This document shows, in pieces, positions 26,211 through 39,567 of a DNA stretch of 64,000 bases. A program made the translations under genes and the position numbers. This DNA is from Lineus longissimus (Eukaryota; Nemertea; Pilidiophora; Heteronemertea; Lineidae): NCBI RefSeq assembly GCF_910592395.1, contig NC_088319.1, positions 13,022,001 through 13,086,000 on the forward strand, in the 5' to 3' direction. Under the pieces are notes generated by a model. It worked only from the letters and a program-made list of their open reading frames with translations, did no database searches and was not told where the DNA came from. The first letter of the stretch is position 1, and each line of letters begins with the position of its first letter.

Positions 26211-26888
26211 AAAAGGACAAATCCTTTAAACCAAGTTTTTCTCTCCGACAATTCGCAAATAAAACATGTTTGACAAAAAAGTTGATGAGGCAGTTTTTGA
26301 GTTATTACAGGTAATTTTAGTCGCGCATGCTTTTCTAATGTCACAACCAATATCCAAAGAAATAAGCATCAGTGGCCTTACATGCATGTCTCTGAAATGC
26401 AACCAAGGCAAAGTTTACATAATATAGGCTTGTTACTATGCTCACGAACATTGTGCAACTATATTTACAGCATAAATGTACAAGTTTTTTCTCTCTCTTT
26501 GAGCAACTCAACACAACGGCTAAACCAGATCTGCAAACTGCCCCTCGGGCATGTAAGCTTCAATTCTTGGCAGAGCACAATAAACGCATACGATAGCCTA
26601 AGGGGGGTGCCGTTAGGCATGATCACAGATCTCAAAAGGCAACCTTAGCATTAGCGACGACTGCATAAACGAAATAAATCAATCGATAGAATATGATTAT
26701 AGTGATCGGGTGCTTGAAAACCTGTGTTTTCTAGCCTCTAACACCGAGAGAGCGAAACTGAATTGCTAAATGACACGGCTAAAATTACCTGTAATAACAC
26801 AAAAACTGCCTCGTCAACTTTTTTGTCAAACATGTTTTATTTGCGAATTGTCGGAGAGAAAAACTTGGTTTGAAGGATTTGTCCTTTT
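26211..26888. mobile_element. Foldback element with 110-bp inverted arms
   Basis: The left arm 26211-26320 (starting AAAAGGACAAATCCTTTAAA) is the reverse complement of the right arm 26779-26888 with only a few mismatches that I can see. The 458-bp centre has no recognisable transposase. An 88-codon plus-strand frame there looks like noise. No convincing target-site duplication is visible. It is probably a non-autonomous DNA transposon of recent origin, judging by arm identity. Confidence 0.85.
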
Positions 26889-28659
26889 GATTGAGTTGGG
26901 TTTTTTTATTGGATATTTGAAACAGTTCAATAGGCCCTAGAATGGGCCTATTTTATAATTTATGGGTATATTTCTAGAGATAATTCCAGAAGAAATACAT
27001 CCATGCTTGAAATGTGCAGTAATTCGAATTACAACGTTTAAAAAATATTCATTTGTTCCACAAAAAACATGCAGTAATTCGTATTCATTTAAATTTTTTT
27101 CCTAAAATTCTTCACACGAAAAAGGACTGGTTTACATGTATGACAGTCATAATCTAAAATCAATTTGTGATGTTTGGAAAAATATTAATTAGAATTCATT
27201 GTTGGTAGAATAATGTAGAAGTTATCAAATTCCATAACTGATAAGACTGCATTTTGTTACAATGATACAGGTGAAATTGACTATGCTTAAACCGCTAAAG
27301 TATTCTAGAAAAACATTTTGTTTAATTTTCTGAAGATAGCGACAACTCTCTGGACATAATTGTACAACGTGTGTTACAAAAAATGAACCATGAATAATTA
27401 AAAGACACAATATGATTGATATGGAACAAATCATAAACGTGTCCGCAAACAAGCGCTGATGCAACATGGCTCGACTCGTGACCTAAGAGCAAGAATTATA
27501 AGACCAACATCTGTGGCTCGTAAGCAAACTCATAAAACCAATGACACCACACATCAATTATCACATTTGTGAAATCGTCATATCATCCTTCTTCAACAGT
27601 GATTAGAAAATGCTTTGATTTAATTGGAGGTCACATGACATGTCAATTAAACGGTAAATGATTGACAGCTATCTAGAAGAGTGAGAACCAATTAGATTCA
27701 CATGTCTGCTCCTCCCAGTTGTAATGTATCTTTCCTTGGATACGGAATATTGCCTCCAGCGACTTCAATGACAGTGATGGAAACATTCACCATAACAACC
27801 GATATTTGATGCGACATCTCTCAAAGGATGGAAAATTGTTTAAATCTTATGCTGCTACCTGGAGAAAAATGAGTAAACTAACTGTGTTTACTTAAAACAT
27901 TGAGTACACTTAGTGGATGGTGAACTTCTGTGGGTTATCCACTTGGAGATGCTGTATGAAGCAGGATACTAAAACCAAGTTGAGGAATGGACTCAACCAT
28001 AAAAGGAATCTTGCATACTAAAACAAGTTCAAGTTTTGGGTTTATAGTCTGATATCAACAACAGTGGAGGTTATCATGATCCAACTTTACACTTTAAACC
28101 CGGTCAATGCTGATAGCTTTTGGTCGAACAAAAATGAGTTGCTCCCCCACACTGAAGTTTTTATTGTGCTTATTCCAAGTTCAGCGAAAAAAGAATCTAT
28201 TTTTGTGAGGGCCCCGAAATCTCAAACCAAAGGTAATGTTTCAAACTGATTTTAACGAATCTTTTGTGAAACCAAATGTAATATTCATAAGTATTGCATT
28301 TCATTGTGGCAAAAATATCACCAGAAACAAAGGATTCACACCATTTCTAATTTAATCCATAAAATCATGTTTCAACTTCGTATTTCATCAACAGCTGAGT
28401 CCAAATAGATGCTTTCAATACTGTGAACTGGCAAAACTTCATCGGAGATTTGAAAATAACGACGATTGGCATAAATAAAAATTGCCACCTTTTTTGAATT
28501 GGGAAAACCGAACAAAATGTCATCATCTGCCAAAAAATTTTATTTAGTTTTTCTGAAATGTTGGCGAATTGTAAAAGTAAACCGGTGCACCAATTTGTGG
28601 TTTAGAGTGCAACAGAAAAGTGAAGATTCTTTTCAACCTTGAAGAGTGCACCATATGCA

Positions 28660-28805
28660 ACTAATACGTGGACATGGGCAACTAGAGTAAGAACATACAG
28701 GTGACTAAACTGAGTAAAGTCAGGCAACTAACTTTAATGTACAAAGGCAACTAATTTGAGTACACAGAGGCACCTCAGTTGAATGCACATAGGCACCTTA
28801 TGAAC
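28660..28805 (+). repeat. Diverged minisatellite (GGCAACTAA-TTGAGTACA type)
   Basis: About four units of 30-37 bp carry variants of GGCAACTAA and GAGTA/ATGCACATAGG. It lies just beyond the donor of exon 28917-29101, inside the intron. Confidence 0.5.
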
Positions 28806-28916
28806 TGTGTCTCATTGCCTGAATCACTATACATTTCATGATGGTAACGTGATACAAGTTTGTTTTAATAAGTCACACTATCTTTATGCAGCACCAAAAC
28901 ACAGTGTTATAGTTAC

Positions 28917-29101
28917 CTGTTCCATTAGCCAATGGTACCAATACTGTCGGACCCAGTTGGTGTCGTAACACCTCGCCATGTGATACAAATATAACTCGGG
29001 CACGCTGTAAAAATTGTCCATCGGTGCTGAATGGAGAGACTCCATCGTGTCAAGGTCTTGGTCATCCAACATGGCCGAATCAGGTGGGAACATTGGGAAC
29101 A
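28917..29101 (-). CDS. rn: Candidate 5' coding exon with acidic and aromatic segments
   Basis: The donor is strong (GAACAG|GTAACT) and in phase 0 with the linker exon. On the 5' side, ACATTGCAG just before TGTTCCCAATG could be an acceptor, though its pyrimidine tract is weak. The frame holds 61 codons and the first internal ATG is at 29093. It includes an acidic stretch (MLDDQDLDTMES) that could be an activation segment. It then has a Tyr/Trp-rich end (ELYLYHMARCYDTNWVRQ followed by YWYHWLMEQ). If an upstream exon joins in frame it must end with one base of a codon; none of the other candidates does. The simplest reading is that a non-coding exon splices in and translation starts at 29093, giving a 461-residue protein. 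It could also itself be a first exon. Confidence 0.6.
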
Positions 29102-30539
29102 CTGCAATGTTTGATTACAGTAAGTCTGGCTGAGGCATAATTTCTGATTGTCTCTGCTTACAGTCTAGAAATATCAGCTAAACTTGGCCAGATTATCAAC
29201 TCCTACTCGAAGCTTAATCATAGATCATCATCAGGGCCTGCTGGACACCCCAGAGTTGAGACAAGAGTCATAAAAAGCAATCCTCAATCCGAATATTTAT
29301 AATCCAATGTTCATAATTGATATCGTTTAGTATCCAAGGTTAAACAAAGTTTCCATGCTCGATGTTTCCAAAACTGTTTTTCAGATATATCAGCATAATT
29401 GGTCATGACCAGAAACTGCACTGAAATGTATTAGAATTCAAAGACAAGGTTCACAATCAATTTGTGCAAGCGACAATGAGAAAGGTGCCTGTACCATGTT
29501 ATGATCCTGATGAATTCAATTCACAGGGTGAAGGAAAGAAGACTTTTGAGTATGTGTTAAAACAGAAATCGCCCAACTGCAGAGGAAAACCACATTGTCT
29601 CAAACCTGCCTGTTTCCATTGCTTTCTGTTCAGAAACATCATCCGAGTTTCTGAAGTTACAGAATGGGAATAACTGATGCTGTTTCCGCTTTTAAAGTGC
29701 AATGATTTCTTAAATTCTTGCCTTACTTTAAGAAGTGCAAGAGAACATTTAAGAATAACACTCATAACATGTGACTATTGTACGATTCACCAAAACACGA
29801 AAATATTAATATTTCCATATTTTTTTCCCTCCAAAAAATATAAAAGAAGTTCGATATGATATGTTTCCATTTCGACAACACTGCGAAACATGTAAAATAT
29901 CTTGAAGCACTTTATGACTTTCAAAAACGCACCACGAAGTTAAACGTAAAAAAAACCTACGATCATGCTCTTGGCAAAGTTACTTGAAACGAGAAAGTTA
30001 ATCTGTGGCTAGGCAACTCTTTTACGCATCATGCCGGCAACATTTTTCGTTGTTGTTTTAACTTTGATACGGAGGATCAAACAAAATGTATGCCTTAAAA
30101 ACTTGCACAACAAGATCTTAGCATGGAGATTGCTCTTAGAAGTGAAGAACATAAACGATCGGGGATGCACCAAGTAAGCTGCTTGGAGTCTGACCCGAAG
30201 CGAACTTTTCGCCCCATTAAGAAAATGGAAGTGACAAAAATCAAAGGGCTATCATCTTCAAAAACTCACGCAAGGGGTAGGTAGACCTAGAGGACTTAAA
30301 CAGAAACTTTGATAACATTTTGAAGATTTCACTAATGGCGTTGCGGGGAATTTGTGGGACAAACTTTAGATATAGACAATGGGTTCTATATGATGTTTGT
30401 TGTTGACGATAGTAGACGTCCTTTTTTCTTGACTGCATTAATGAAATATGGAAATTTCTTATCCAAATGACCAGTTTAGTATGTACATCTGAGCTTTTTC
30501 TTCACTGTCTTATACTTGTCACCAAGTTAACACATCAAA

Positions 30540-30612
30540 GCTTCCAACAGATCCAACAGATCCAAGCTGATCCAACAGTTCCAACATATCCAGCTTCCAA
30601 CAGATCCAAGCT
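30540..30612 (+). repeat. Low-complexity CCAACAGATC repeats
   Basis: Variants of TTCCAACAGATCCAAGCTG occur several times in about 70 bp. Confidence 0.7.
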
Positions 30613-30919
30613 GCTTGTACCAACAATTTGGGAACAGCATATAGCATATGCTGCTTAGTCAGAGACACATTGGGAACAGATCATAGCATTTGCTGCTACA
30701 ACACATCTTGTGAGGCAGCTGTCATTTATGTTCAAAAAGGAATTTTAATCCACATTTTAATTCCAACCATTCACAAGACACTTTGAGCATTTTGCGAGCT
30801 TTGAAAATAAAGCTATTTTTTCTCTCTCTTTGTGGTGTAGCGAGTTTGTGTGCACTGGTAAAATGGAAAATATAGTGTTGCATCAGAGATGGTGAAAGAT
30901 GTGTTTTGAAGAAATGTGT

Positions 30920-31180
30920 GAAATCAGTGGCATAGTGGTTTGTGTGCCAGACTCATAATCCAGAGGTCATAGGTTTAACTCCTGGAAGGCTCACATGGTA
31001 CTATCTGATCATGTGTCCTGGACCAAACTTACTTCCCACCGTTGATGAGTATAAATGGGTACCTTACTGGCTGATACAGAAAGTTTACCACGACTGCTGA
31101 CTAATTAGCTGGGACTGCAAGTCTCATAACCATTCTATTATTATTACAAATTCCTTAGCCATATCGACTCTGTCTCAACC
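30920..31180 (+). mobile_element. tRNA-derived SINE
   Basis: An A-box TGGCATAGTGG (30928-30938) and a B-box-like AGGTTTAACTCC (30971-30982) are spaced as in a tRNA gene. GAGTATAAATGGGTACC (31047-31063) follows, a word typical of SINE bodies. It cannot be a functional tRNA because the acceptor stem is absent. A second, poorer fragment follows at about 31235-31330. Confidence 0.65.
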
Positions 31181-31947
31181 TGACTGGTATTGGACTAGTT
31201 AGAGATTGGGGCAGTGAATGAGACCAAAACTAGGCTATTCATAACAGTGCCTGCATCTCAGTGGCCATGGGTTCAATTACCATTTCGAGTGCTTCCCCAT
31301 GTGATAGAGAACTAGGATTCAGATGCCTCACACACTGATGTTACAAAGAATCCCTTTAAAATGCATTTAGCCCTAATGGTAAGAATTATCTAAAATAGCC
31401 TACAATGTTGTTAATACCCATTCTACTGTCACATCCCTGTCATTATCAACCCAGTAATAACCAAAAGTATTGATGCGTGCTTCATCAAAAAGAAAAATGG
31501 AAGTCACGTCAAGTCCTATACCATTATATTGATAAAACTAGTGACTTTCAAGTTTTCTTGAAAATAGTATCACAACTTAAGTTAATGAAACATGATGGAA
31601 TATATTGTTTTAAATCGCAGGCAAGTCAATTGACCTGTGATTTGATCTTGTGTACACAAGGCAGACACCCCAACCAATAGGGCATCAGGATCAGTGCAAA
31701 ATCAACAACCTCCTTCAACAAAAAGAAGGTGCAACAAGTGTTTCATTTATTCCCACAACCAAAAGCCGATTGTGCCTGGCATCCTCCTAGCTGACCACAC
31801 AATGCAGGGGCCACACCAAAGAATGTCAGTTGGGGTTGAGCCGCATGCCATGGCTTCCTGTTTGCATAGACAACAAACCCAAATTGAAAATGATTGAGAC
31901 CCTTACCAATATTGTCCCTAAGTGAGATTTAAACCCGTGACAAATTG

Positions 31948-32620
31948 ACCACAAAAGAAGGTTCAACCCTGAAGGGAATGATATCAAATTTGTCCCTTAT
32001 TTCCATTGATACCTCCAGGGTAGCAAATAAGAGTATCAAAAGGGACACAGCAGTGTCATTGTATGAGATCAGGAGATGAGAAGTTTTGGCTTATGACCCT
32101 TAGACCATTGGGACCACAAAGAAGGGTCAGCCCCACCAGTGATAATATCAGGTTTGGCCCTTGTGTCAACAAATACCCAAGGGTAGCAAATAAGGGTCTC
32201 AAAAGGGACACAATAAGCTCATCCTCTGTGACAACGATGGGAGGAGCCTGCATGGCTTATGACCAAACTTCACCATATTTGACAACAAAAGAAGGACCAG
32301 CCCTCTTGTGATAATATCAGGTTTGGTACTAGGGTTCCTTACCCAAAGGTAGCAAATAAGTGTCTCAAAAGGGACACAATAGGCTGATATTAGGTGATCA
32401 TGGGAGGAACCCGACTCATGACCCATGCAATTTTGACCCTTCACCACATTTTGACCACAAAAGAAGGGTCAACCCCTCTGATGATAATGATAGTCAGGTA
32501 CTGTTCTTGTGTCTATTGGTATCTCAAAGAATACATTTGGGAAGCAAATAAGGTTAAGAGGGACACAAAAGGGTCTTGGAAGTTGATGTGGATGGGAGAT
32601 GTCGTGGTTTATGACCCTTA
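31948..32620 (+). repeat. Diverged tandem array, about 168-bp period, four copies
   Basis: ACCACAAAAGAAGG-like starts lie at 31948, 32113, 32282 and 32454, giving periods of 165, 169 and 172. Each unit also carries GGTAGCAAATAAG, CAAAAGGGACACA and TTATGACC. The copies are old and diverged. The array ends where a SINE begins (32628). Confidence 0.8.
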
Positions 32621-32627
32621 AAGGAAG

Positions 32628-32850
32628 TGTGGTGGCACAGTGGAACAGTGCCCGACTTGTGGTCGGAAGTTGTTGGTTCGATGCCTGCCCAGTTCAACTC
32701 AGACTTTCAACTGGCATGAAATGGACACTATAGCACAGTACCCACAGTCCTTGGTTTCTACAGAAAGGTTTCTGCATAAGGCTGGGGAATGTTCGGAAAG
32801 TACTTTGAGACAGCACGATATATAGTGCCATATTAGAACTTTCATTTTAC
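32628..32850 (+). mobile_element. tRNA-derived SINE with tail
   Basis: The A-box TGGCACAGTGG is at 32633-32643 and the B-box GGTTCGATGCC at 32675-32685. The tail contains AAGTACTTTGAGACAGCACG, then GATATATAGTGCCATATTAG, related to the fragment at 8665. It is inserted directly next to the tandem array. Confidence 0.7.
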
Positions 32851-33149
32851 ATTTCACCCTTTAGACCCATCTTAGATGTACATGAGACTACCAACAATAG
32901 AGAAACACCGTGCAAGCATTACCAACAACACCCTGGTGAACTGACTTGCTAATTAGACACATTAGCAGGAATAAACATAATATTTTTCTTAAATTTTCCA
33001 ATATTTGAGACTGTTTTTCAGAAATGAACTCCATATATCCCAGAGCAACAACACAATTAAGCTACTAAATCAAACGAGCCAACAGCACGATCTGAACAAA
33101 ATCAATTCAGCCTTGACCTTTGAACTGATCGGGGAAGACCCCGGCAATA

Positions 33150-33660
33150 ATGGGAACAGAAACTGGTCAAAATGGTGATTCCCTAGCAACGAGATAAGAC
33201 AGAAGTGAACACTTTTGGAAAATGTCTCATACGTTATCATCCGCTATTGACTGGTTACGAAGAAACCGAAATATTCGGGATAATCCTTAAAGATCAAAAT
33301 CCGCACAAAACTCAAACACAGCTGGTATTCCGCCATATTTCAACAAACTCAGCAAGACTTCATCTTATACCAAGCCACGTTTTACACAACGCATATCCGC
33401 TGACAGCACACACAATTATGCGCACAAAACGTTTTGCAATATTTTGTAATTCCACTTTTAGCTGCATGCAGAATTCCATCAACGGCATCCAACTTTGCAC
33501 ACAATCAACTGAGTAAAAAAATAAATTAAATTCTATTGCGGTAGAAGCGATGAGTCTTCGACTATGCATCCAATTTCTGCATGAATTTTTACAGCGGTTT
33601 TTAACAGTGAAATTATTAAAATGTAAACGTCAAATCGTGTATTCACATAATCATCCGAGA
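33150..33660. promoter_or_regulatory. CpG-richer patch without a recognised exon
   Basis: CpG is denser here than in the surrounding 5 kb, much like the patches at 24.0, 39.5, 45.4 and 60.8 kb. Both strands have short open frames with no recognisable protein. It may be another promoter or an enhancer of this gene; that is inference. Confidence 0.2.
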
Positions 33661-34309
33661 TGTAGATAAGTTCATGCAGCTGCCTAGCTCACATCCCTTA
33701 GATAGTCTTTCTTCAACTGGTAGATTCAGCGAATATCAACAGCTATAAAGGCATTTAAATATAAAAAAAATTAAAAACTACAAAGTATACCCAGGGCTTT
33801 TAGTTTATAGTTGGAAGCGAATCTAAAACACACACCTACTTAAAACAATATAAAAACTTTCGTATTGAGCTGCTATTTTTGTGTCGTTTCAAAGCAACAT
33901 TTACACTGCTCTGAACATTAAACTTTCAGTAATCAAAAATTCATTCTGCAGATTATGTTTGGAGTATCTTGTGACAAAGGACACACGTTTTTGAAAAAGT
34001 TTTGTTTCAAAAATACCCTTGAACATACACAGGGTTTCCATCGACTTCTAGTGTTTAAATTTAACATAAACCCACAGTGGAATTAAACATATCTTTTGTT
34101 GTTAACCGATGACGATAAGAACAAAAGGGGTAAATAGAGTGAGTGGAAAAAATAAACCAGTGTGTTTATGCCATTTTGTGAAATATTATCAAAATTGAAT
34201 TTTTTTCTGTAACAGAAAAGAATTAGTCAGTTTCACATTGCACATTTGTGAAACATCAGATCGTTGCCTCACAGCCAATCAGATGTTAAAGATTTGTACG
34301 GATCTTAAA

Positions 34310-34400
34310 TTTCAAATATTGTGCAATTCCGAGATCATAGGGTTTGATCCTCTTGGTGGATATAGACAGTACGTATTTTTCTCCTTGTTAATTGGATACA
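34310..34400 (+). mobile_element. SINE fragment
   Basis: GAGATCATAGGGTTTGATCC resembles a SINE B-box region. Only the head is recognisable. Confidence 0.3.
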
Positions 34401-35373
34401 AAAACCAATAGTCAATTTGTGCTGTCTATTAATCTTTGACAAATGAATTGAGCGTTTAATATTGATGATATTAATGTTTTAAATCACTGTTTTTGGTATG
34501 TACTATTGGCATATAACAATGGGACATGTGACTCATCAAATTCCAAAAAGCTTATTCGATGCTTAAAATGAAGGAAAGATATTGTCATTTTCCTTTAACA
34601 TGGCCTCGATAGGAGAAACAATCTCTTCAGTGCTCTCAAAAGCACAAGGGCAACAAAATCAAGTATGTCAGTCACAGCGACAAAATTTGCAAGAAGAGTC
34701 AACAAAACAACACCCTAAAATATTTAGATTTTGACCAATCCAAATCAACACATGTTCAAAGGTACCAGAAGCCTCCTACTCCAGCCCTAAGAAAGAGGCA
34801 CGATGCTTTTCCTAATGATTTACTTTGCAAAGAGTTCAATGACCTCATAGAAGGTCTTTCAATTGTTCAATATCTGGTGTCAACAGAGACTACACTCAGA
34901 ATAAACAAACTTGATGAAAGCAATAAACATCAGATATATAGGGTGGCACAAAAAACTAGTACACTACCTGATATTCCTTATGCATGACAATTTTTAATAT
35001 TATGTGGCAAATATCCATATGTACTTGTAGAACTGGGTGTATATAAAATATCAAATCTTCAGTCTCTATTTTTTTGTACACAGTTCTGTTTTAGTGGTGT
35101 AGGTTATCAGGAGTCACACAAATTTCACTTTGCGTCGGGGCCACTTTATTTCACTTTTCTTCTCATAAGTCTTGCCAGATCAAGAATAAGCGATGTACAT
35201 TATTGGCACAAGATTTGTAACCAAGTGCGGATATACAATCTTGCATGAGAAATATCTTCATTCCAATTCGCTTATGTTTTACACAACATTTTGGTACTGC
35301 GTACATTTACTCATATTTCGTCGCCCACCCGATATATATCAAGGAAATTCTTAACAGTTTGAAAAGAACAATT

Positions 35374-35462
35374 AACCAAGAAAGTATCGATTTGAAATTG
35401 TTTATCATAAAATATACATGTAACCAAGGAAGTATTGATTTGAAATTGTTTATCATGAAAAT
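35374..35462 (+). repeat. 48-bp direct duplication
   Basis: AACCAAGAAAGTATCGATTT with its downstream sequence recurs at 35422 with two differences over 35 bp. Confidence 0.75.
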
Positions 35463-37614
35463 GTACACAAATATTGTTTTAAAAAGAGATCTTCAATTAC
35501 TAAATACAGGGCCCGAGGTCTTCCCTGTATGCAATGTAATAATTGCAATGAAATTGCTTTAAAACTTTTTAATGACAGATAATTTAAGTTACACACAGTT
35601 TGGTCTACTAATCCTTGCGCATGTTTACGATGACCCTTGAACTTCGGAGGGTTAATTTGTCTTGTCAGCTTTAAGAAACCTTTTTCTGATTTAATTCAAA
35701 AAAGGTTATTTCATGTAAAACATATTTCTATACAACACAAATTTTGTATTATCAACTGACAATTAAACCAATATTTGACGAGAGAAAAAAAATTGGGGGG
35801 AAAAATGCAAAGCATAACACAAATAGTTATATGACAAGCTAACATGCCATTCTTAAAGATGTGTTATATTCGTGTCGATTTTTTACATCAATACCACAGA
35901 TACATGTAATCAGAAATAGACAGAGTGCAGCTGTTGTGCACCAAAATGAGACAATAGTTCGTTATTAGTTTTACATAGCACTGTTATGAGCTATAATCAG
36001 TACAAGTATGTAATACTTGGAATACCACAAATCCAGTTCAAATTTTAAACTTTGAATGAATGACCACGATCTTTAAAAATCAATGTATACATTATTGATT
36101 AAATTGATCATTTTCTTTACCCATTGAACAATAATCAGTTTGGCATGTTTAGCCAAGAATTTGTGAATTATTCATGTGGTAAATTGGCGGGGAAGGTTTT
36201 CTATTGGTTGTGGAGGGGTACAAAATGAAGATGTCCTATGGGTATCGATACGTGTTTTTGATGAATCAATTGTTACGAACATTTCATGACAACAGTTATT
36301 GATTTTAATTGCAAAAACGGAAAAATTCAATTATGAAAAATATTGAAATTTACTTTGATGGTGCAGTGAAGTGATGGAATTAAGAACCTGGTGGTCGCTT
36401 GTTCAGCTACTTCTGGACAGGTCCTCATATTACAAGTGAGAAACTGACAACAAACCAGACATAATTGGTGCCGATCGAATACACTCCTTGAAGTGCACCC
36501 AGTCCAACATTCTCACTAATAGTGAATGTTTTCTCCCCTCAGGACCCCTTCCCTCAGTGTCCCTGTACCTCATCTCCAGCAGTCAGACACCTCAGTCTGT
36601 TTCTCGATCTGTCAAGTACCACTTTGCGCTGAGTTCGAGTTTGTCCTGCCAGCGTTCATGATGTGCAAATATTCTGTTCTGCAGACACCCGAAGCTCTGA
36701 TGTGTTGTCCCGAGTCCACTTGGATACATTGTCCATGGTTGCAATCAGTGGTCACATGTCCTCTTCATCTTCAGTAGAAGTGTGAGGAGTTTGCAAACTT
36801 GTTATAGTCGCACTTGGAGGACGGACCAGAATGGTGCAGCGAGCTACTTCGTGCGGAGGATTTCAAGATAATGGTCACGTCATTGCTTTAGGTATAGGGT
36901 GGAGTAGCTGGAGTGTCAGAATGAAGATATTAAGATCTAGTGGGTTTGACAGTGTTTGAATCCCTCCCAACAGTCAATAATGGAGGGGGAGGGGGTACAT
37001 ACAGTAGGCTTAGGCCTGTGATCTGAAACTTAGAGAGGTTGCAAAGATATTTTTTACATGAAGGAAATCAACAAGAGTGCCATGTTCTGAGCAGCAATGA
37101 CCTAAAGACCATAGAAGAGCCACAACTATTTAGAATGGATAACCAGCTGAGGAGTCAAAATACTAGAATGTCATGCATATTTCGATTTTTTTGCCGAGTT
37201 GCGGACCCCTGGAAAAATGAAGCATTATCTACAAGTGAAAAGTCCCAAGGGTTAAAGCTTTTGTAATGAGATGGGATTATTTCAAACTTTTCAAATTCTT
37301 CCCCTAAAGAAGTCGTCTCGTTTCAAAGGATGATTCCACCCTTGGGAGGAGGCTAAATTCAGATCGTAACTTTGTGCACGATATTGTAAGCCGATTGAGA
37401 GCACAGAGAAAATAAACAAATTCTTCAAAGATCTTTTGAAGAGTTCGAAGAACATTTACTACAAACGTTCACTGAGGTTTAATTTTATAGTCAAATCTTT
37501 GGAAAATTGAGTACAATTCAATGTGCAACCACATTGAGTTTTGTGAAATATAGACAATCCTTTCACTTTTGAAGTCGTTAGAATCTACAGAGTGAGCGAG
37601 GCCAAAGTGAATAG

Positions 37615-37806
37615 GAGGCTTGTAATTAGGCCAGGGTTAACATGAGGCTTGTAACGAGGCCAGGGTTAACCTGAGGCTTGTAATGAGGCAAGGGTAAACT
37701 CGAGGATTGTAATGAGGCCAGGGTGAGCATGAACTTGTAATGAGGCCAGGGGTATTATCAGGCTATGCATGAGGCCAGGGTTTTAACATGTAGCTCGTAA
37801 TGAGGT
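37615..37806 (+). repeat. Minisatellite (GAGGCTTGTAATGAGGCCAG type)
   Basis: About seven units of 27-36 bp carry variants of CTTGTAATGAGGCCAGGGTT. The first three are the most regular. Confidence 0.8.
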
Positions 37807-39567
37807 CATATTCGATTTTTTAACAGATTTTTTTGCGAATTGCAAAATTACAATGCATGGATGTTTTGCAGTTTACAGCAGTCAAGTCCAGGTTCCAAAT
37901 AAAAGGCATTCCCGTTTTTAGCCACATTTCCTGAGTTACAAGTCCATACCCTTTTTAACTGTACCTTAGGTCGGCTAAAAAACAGATAAAAGCGAACGAA
38001 CAGAGGGCATTTTTGCAAAATAACATCTTATAAAAGCTCGGATTCAAAAGCGGCACAGAATCCGCATATCTTTTAATGGAAAACATAATCCGCACATAAT
38101 TTTTCTACAATTCCCCCCATTGTGTTTATATCGAGTTTCAAAAGATGCGAGCCCTACTTTGGATGTAACAACGAATCTGATTGGCTGGCAGGGAGATGAA
38201 AGACCTAATTGAAATCATCAAAAGAATGTGTGTTTCTTTCCTCATCAAGTAATAACGACTGTGCCGAGTGGTGTAAAAATTACACAGGTGGAGCAATTTG
38301 CCCTAACCCTCGGAATCTGTCCTTTCAGCCAAATTGGAGAATTAACACAATTTTCTGTTTATTAGATTCATAGAAAGTGTGGGCGGCCACATCTAAGGAA
38401 ACGGTCCTCAGAACTGTATGGAAGGCTTGAATAGGAGTGGTACCAACAACCTATAAGGTCCCTTGGGTCCAACACTTCGCATGGACCTGACATTTTCGTT
38501 TGATGGTGCGATTTTCTGAAAACGAGCCAGTTATAGCCTCAACTGTTGCTGATATACAGCATTGAAAGCTGTACCATGCAGGTCCATCGTAAGAGCAACT
38601 AGAACTTTTGCACACATCATAAATGGGATTTCACGAAGTAATTGATTTGAGCACAACAACCAGGTGTCTCTAGTAGTCACGCAACGAACTTCCAATATCG
38701 AGATTTAAAAAAATACTGCTGTGATAAAAATCAATACTAGATGCAGTTGAGCTCAATTCAAGTGGAGTTGATTTCCCTGTACATTTTAGCTATCTTATGT
38801 ATATCTATGCACTACTATTTATTGTCTCCTTAGGTGAAACAAACTGAAGGTTTGATTGCGCAGGGGACTTTTTAATACAACTACGAGCCAAATAAAGTCA
38901 CTTGGCCAAAAGCCTGCTTCTATCTTCAAAATTTGCTACAGAAACTGCGAGTAAATGGTTTTTGTAAATCTGAAATTTTCACACCTCATTATTTTAATTT
39001 CAAAGATTTTAAAACTTCATTTAAATTTTGGTTTCAAACCTAAATGAATATCTACGTTTTGCCAGTGATTTTTATTCTAATAAACAGCAGGATGACACAT
39101 TTTTAGAACATTTCTAGGTTTGAAATGCAACTCTGTACCAAATGTACCTTCAGGTAGAGTCCATAAACCATCTTTTTCAGTCTTATCTTTTATCAAAATG
39201 CAAGAAACTACAACCTGTAGCAAATAAATCAAGATAAAATTTGGTGTGTCCTGCGCGACATCAGATCATATCAAAATTCTTTACCATTCCCAGTAGCCAT
39301 CGCATAAACAAATTGAATATTGATTTCGGGGTCACATGACCATTGTCAAGAAGACGCCATCCATCCTGTGATGCAGCGGTCAGTCAGAGCTTCCCCGCGT
39401 AATCCAATGTTCTGCAACGATGCTCAAGACATCGTCCATCAAGAAAAATGCCAGCCAATCACAGGGAGGGTAGCTATCACATGACACTGCCGATTACGGC
39501 TGACATACGAGTAAGAGATTTTTTGTGACCAAATAAGGAATGTTTGGAACGGCATGGGCATACTTAC

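Larger units (their letters stand above)
24183..28916 (-). other. Stretch between the 28.9-kb and 24.1-kb candidate exons
   Basis: The first few hundred bases above 24182 are CpG-richer and may be a promoter for the 24.1-kb exon. Beyond that lie a 21-G run (25786-25806), the foldback element (26211-26888) and a diverged minisatellite (28660-28805). No other exon is supported. Confidence 0.5.
29102..39567 (-). other. Intron or intergenic stretch upstream of the 28.9-kb exon
   Basis: It holds low-complexity CCAACAGATC repeats (30540-30612), SINE fragments, the diverged 168-bp array (31948-32620), a CpG-richer patch (33.15-33.66 kb), a 48-bp duplication (35374-35462) and a minisatellite (37615-37806). 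36.48-36.90 kb is GC-richer but I cannot interpret it. No exon is supported. Confidence 0.5.

Noticed and set aside
30920-31010. Functional tRNA genes at the A-box/B-box sites
   Set aside because: Acceptor stems do not pair and the sequences continue into SINE bodies.
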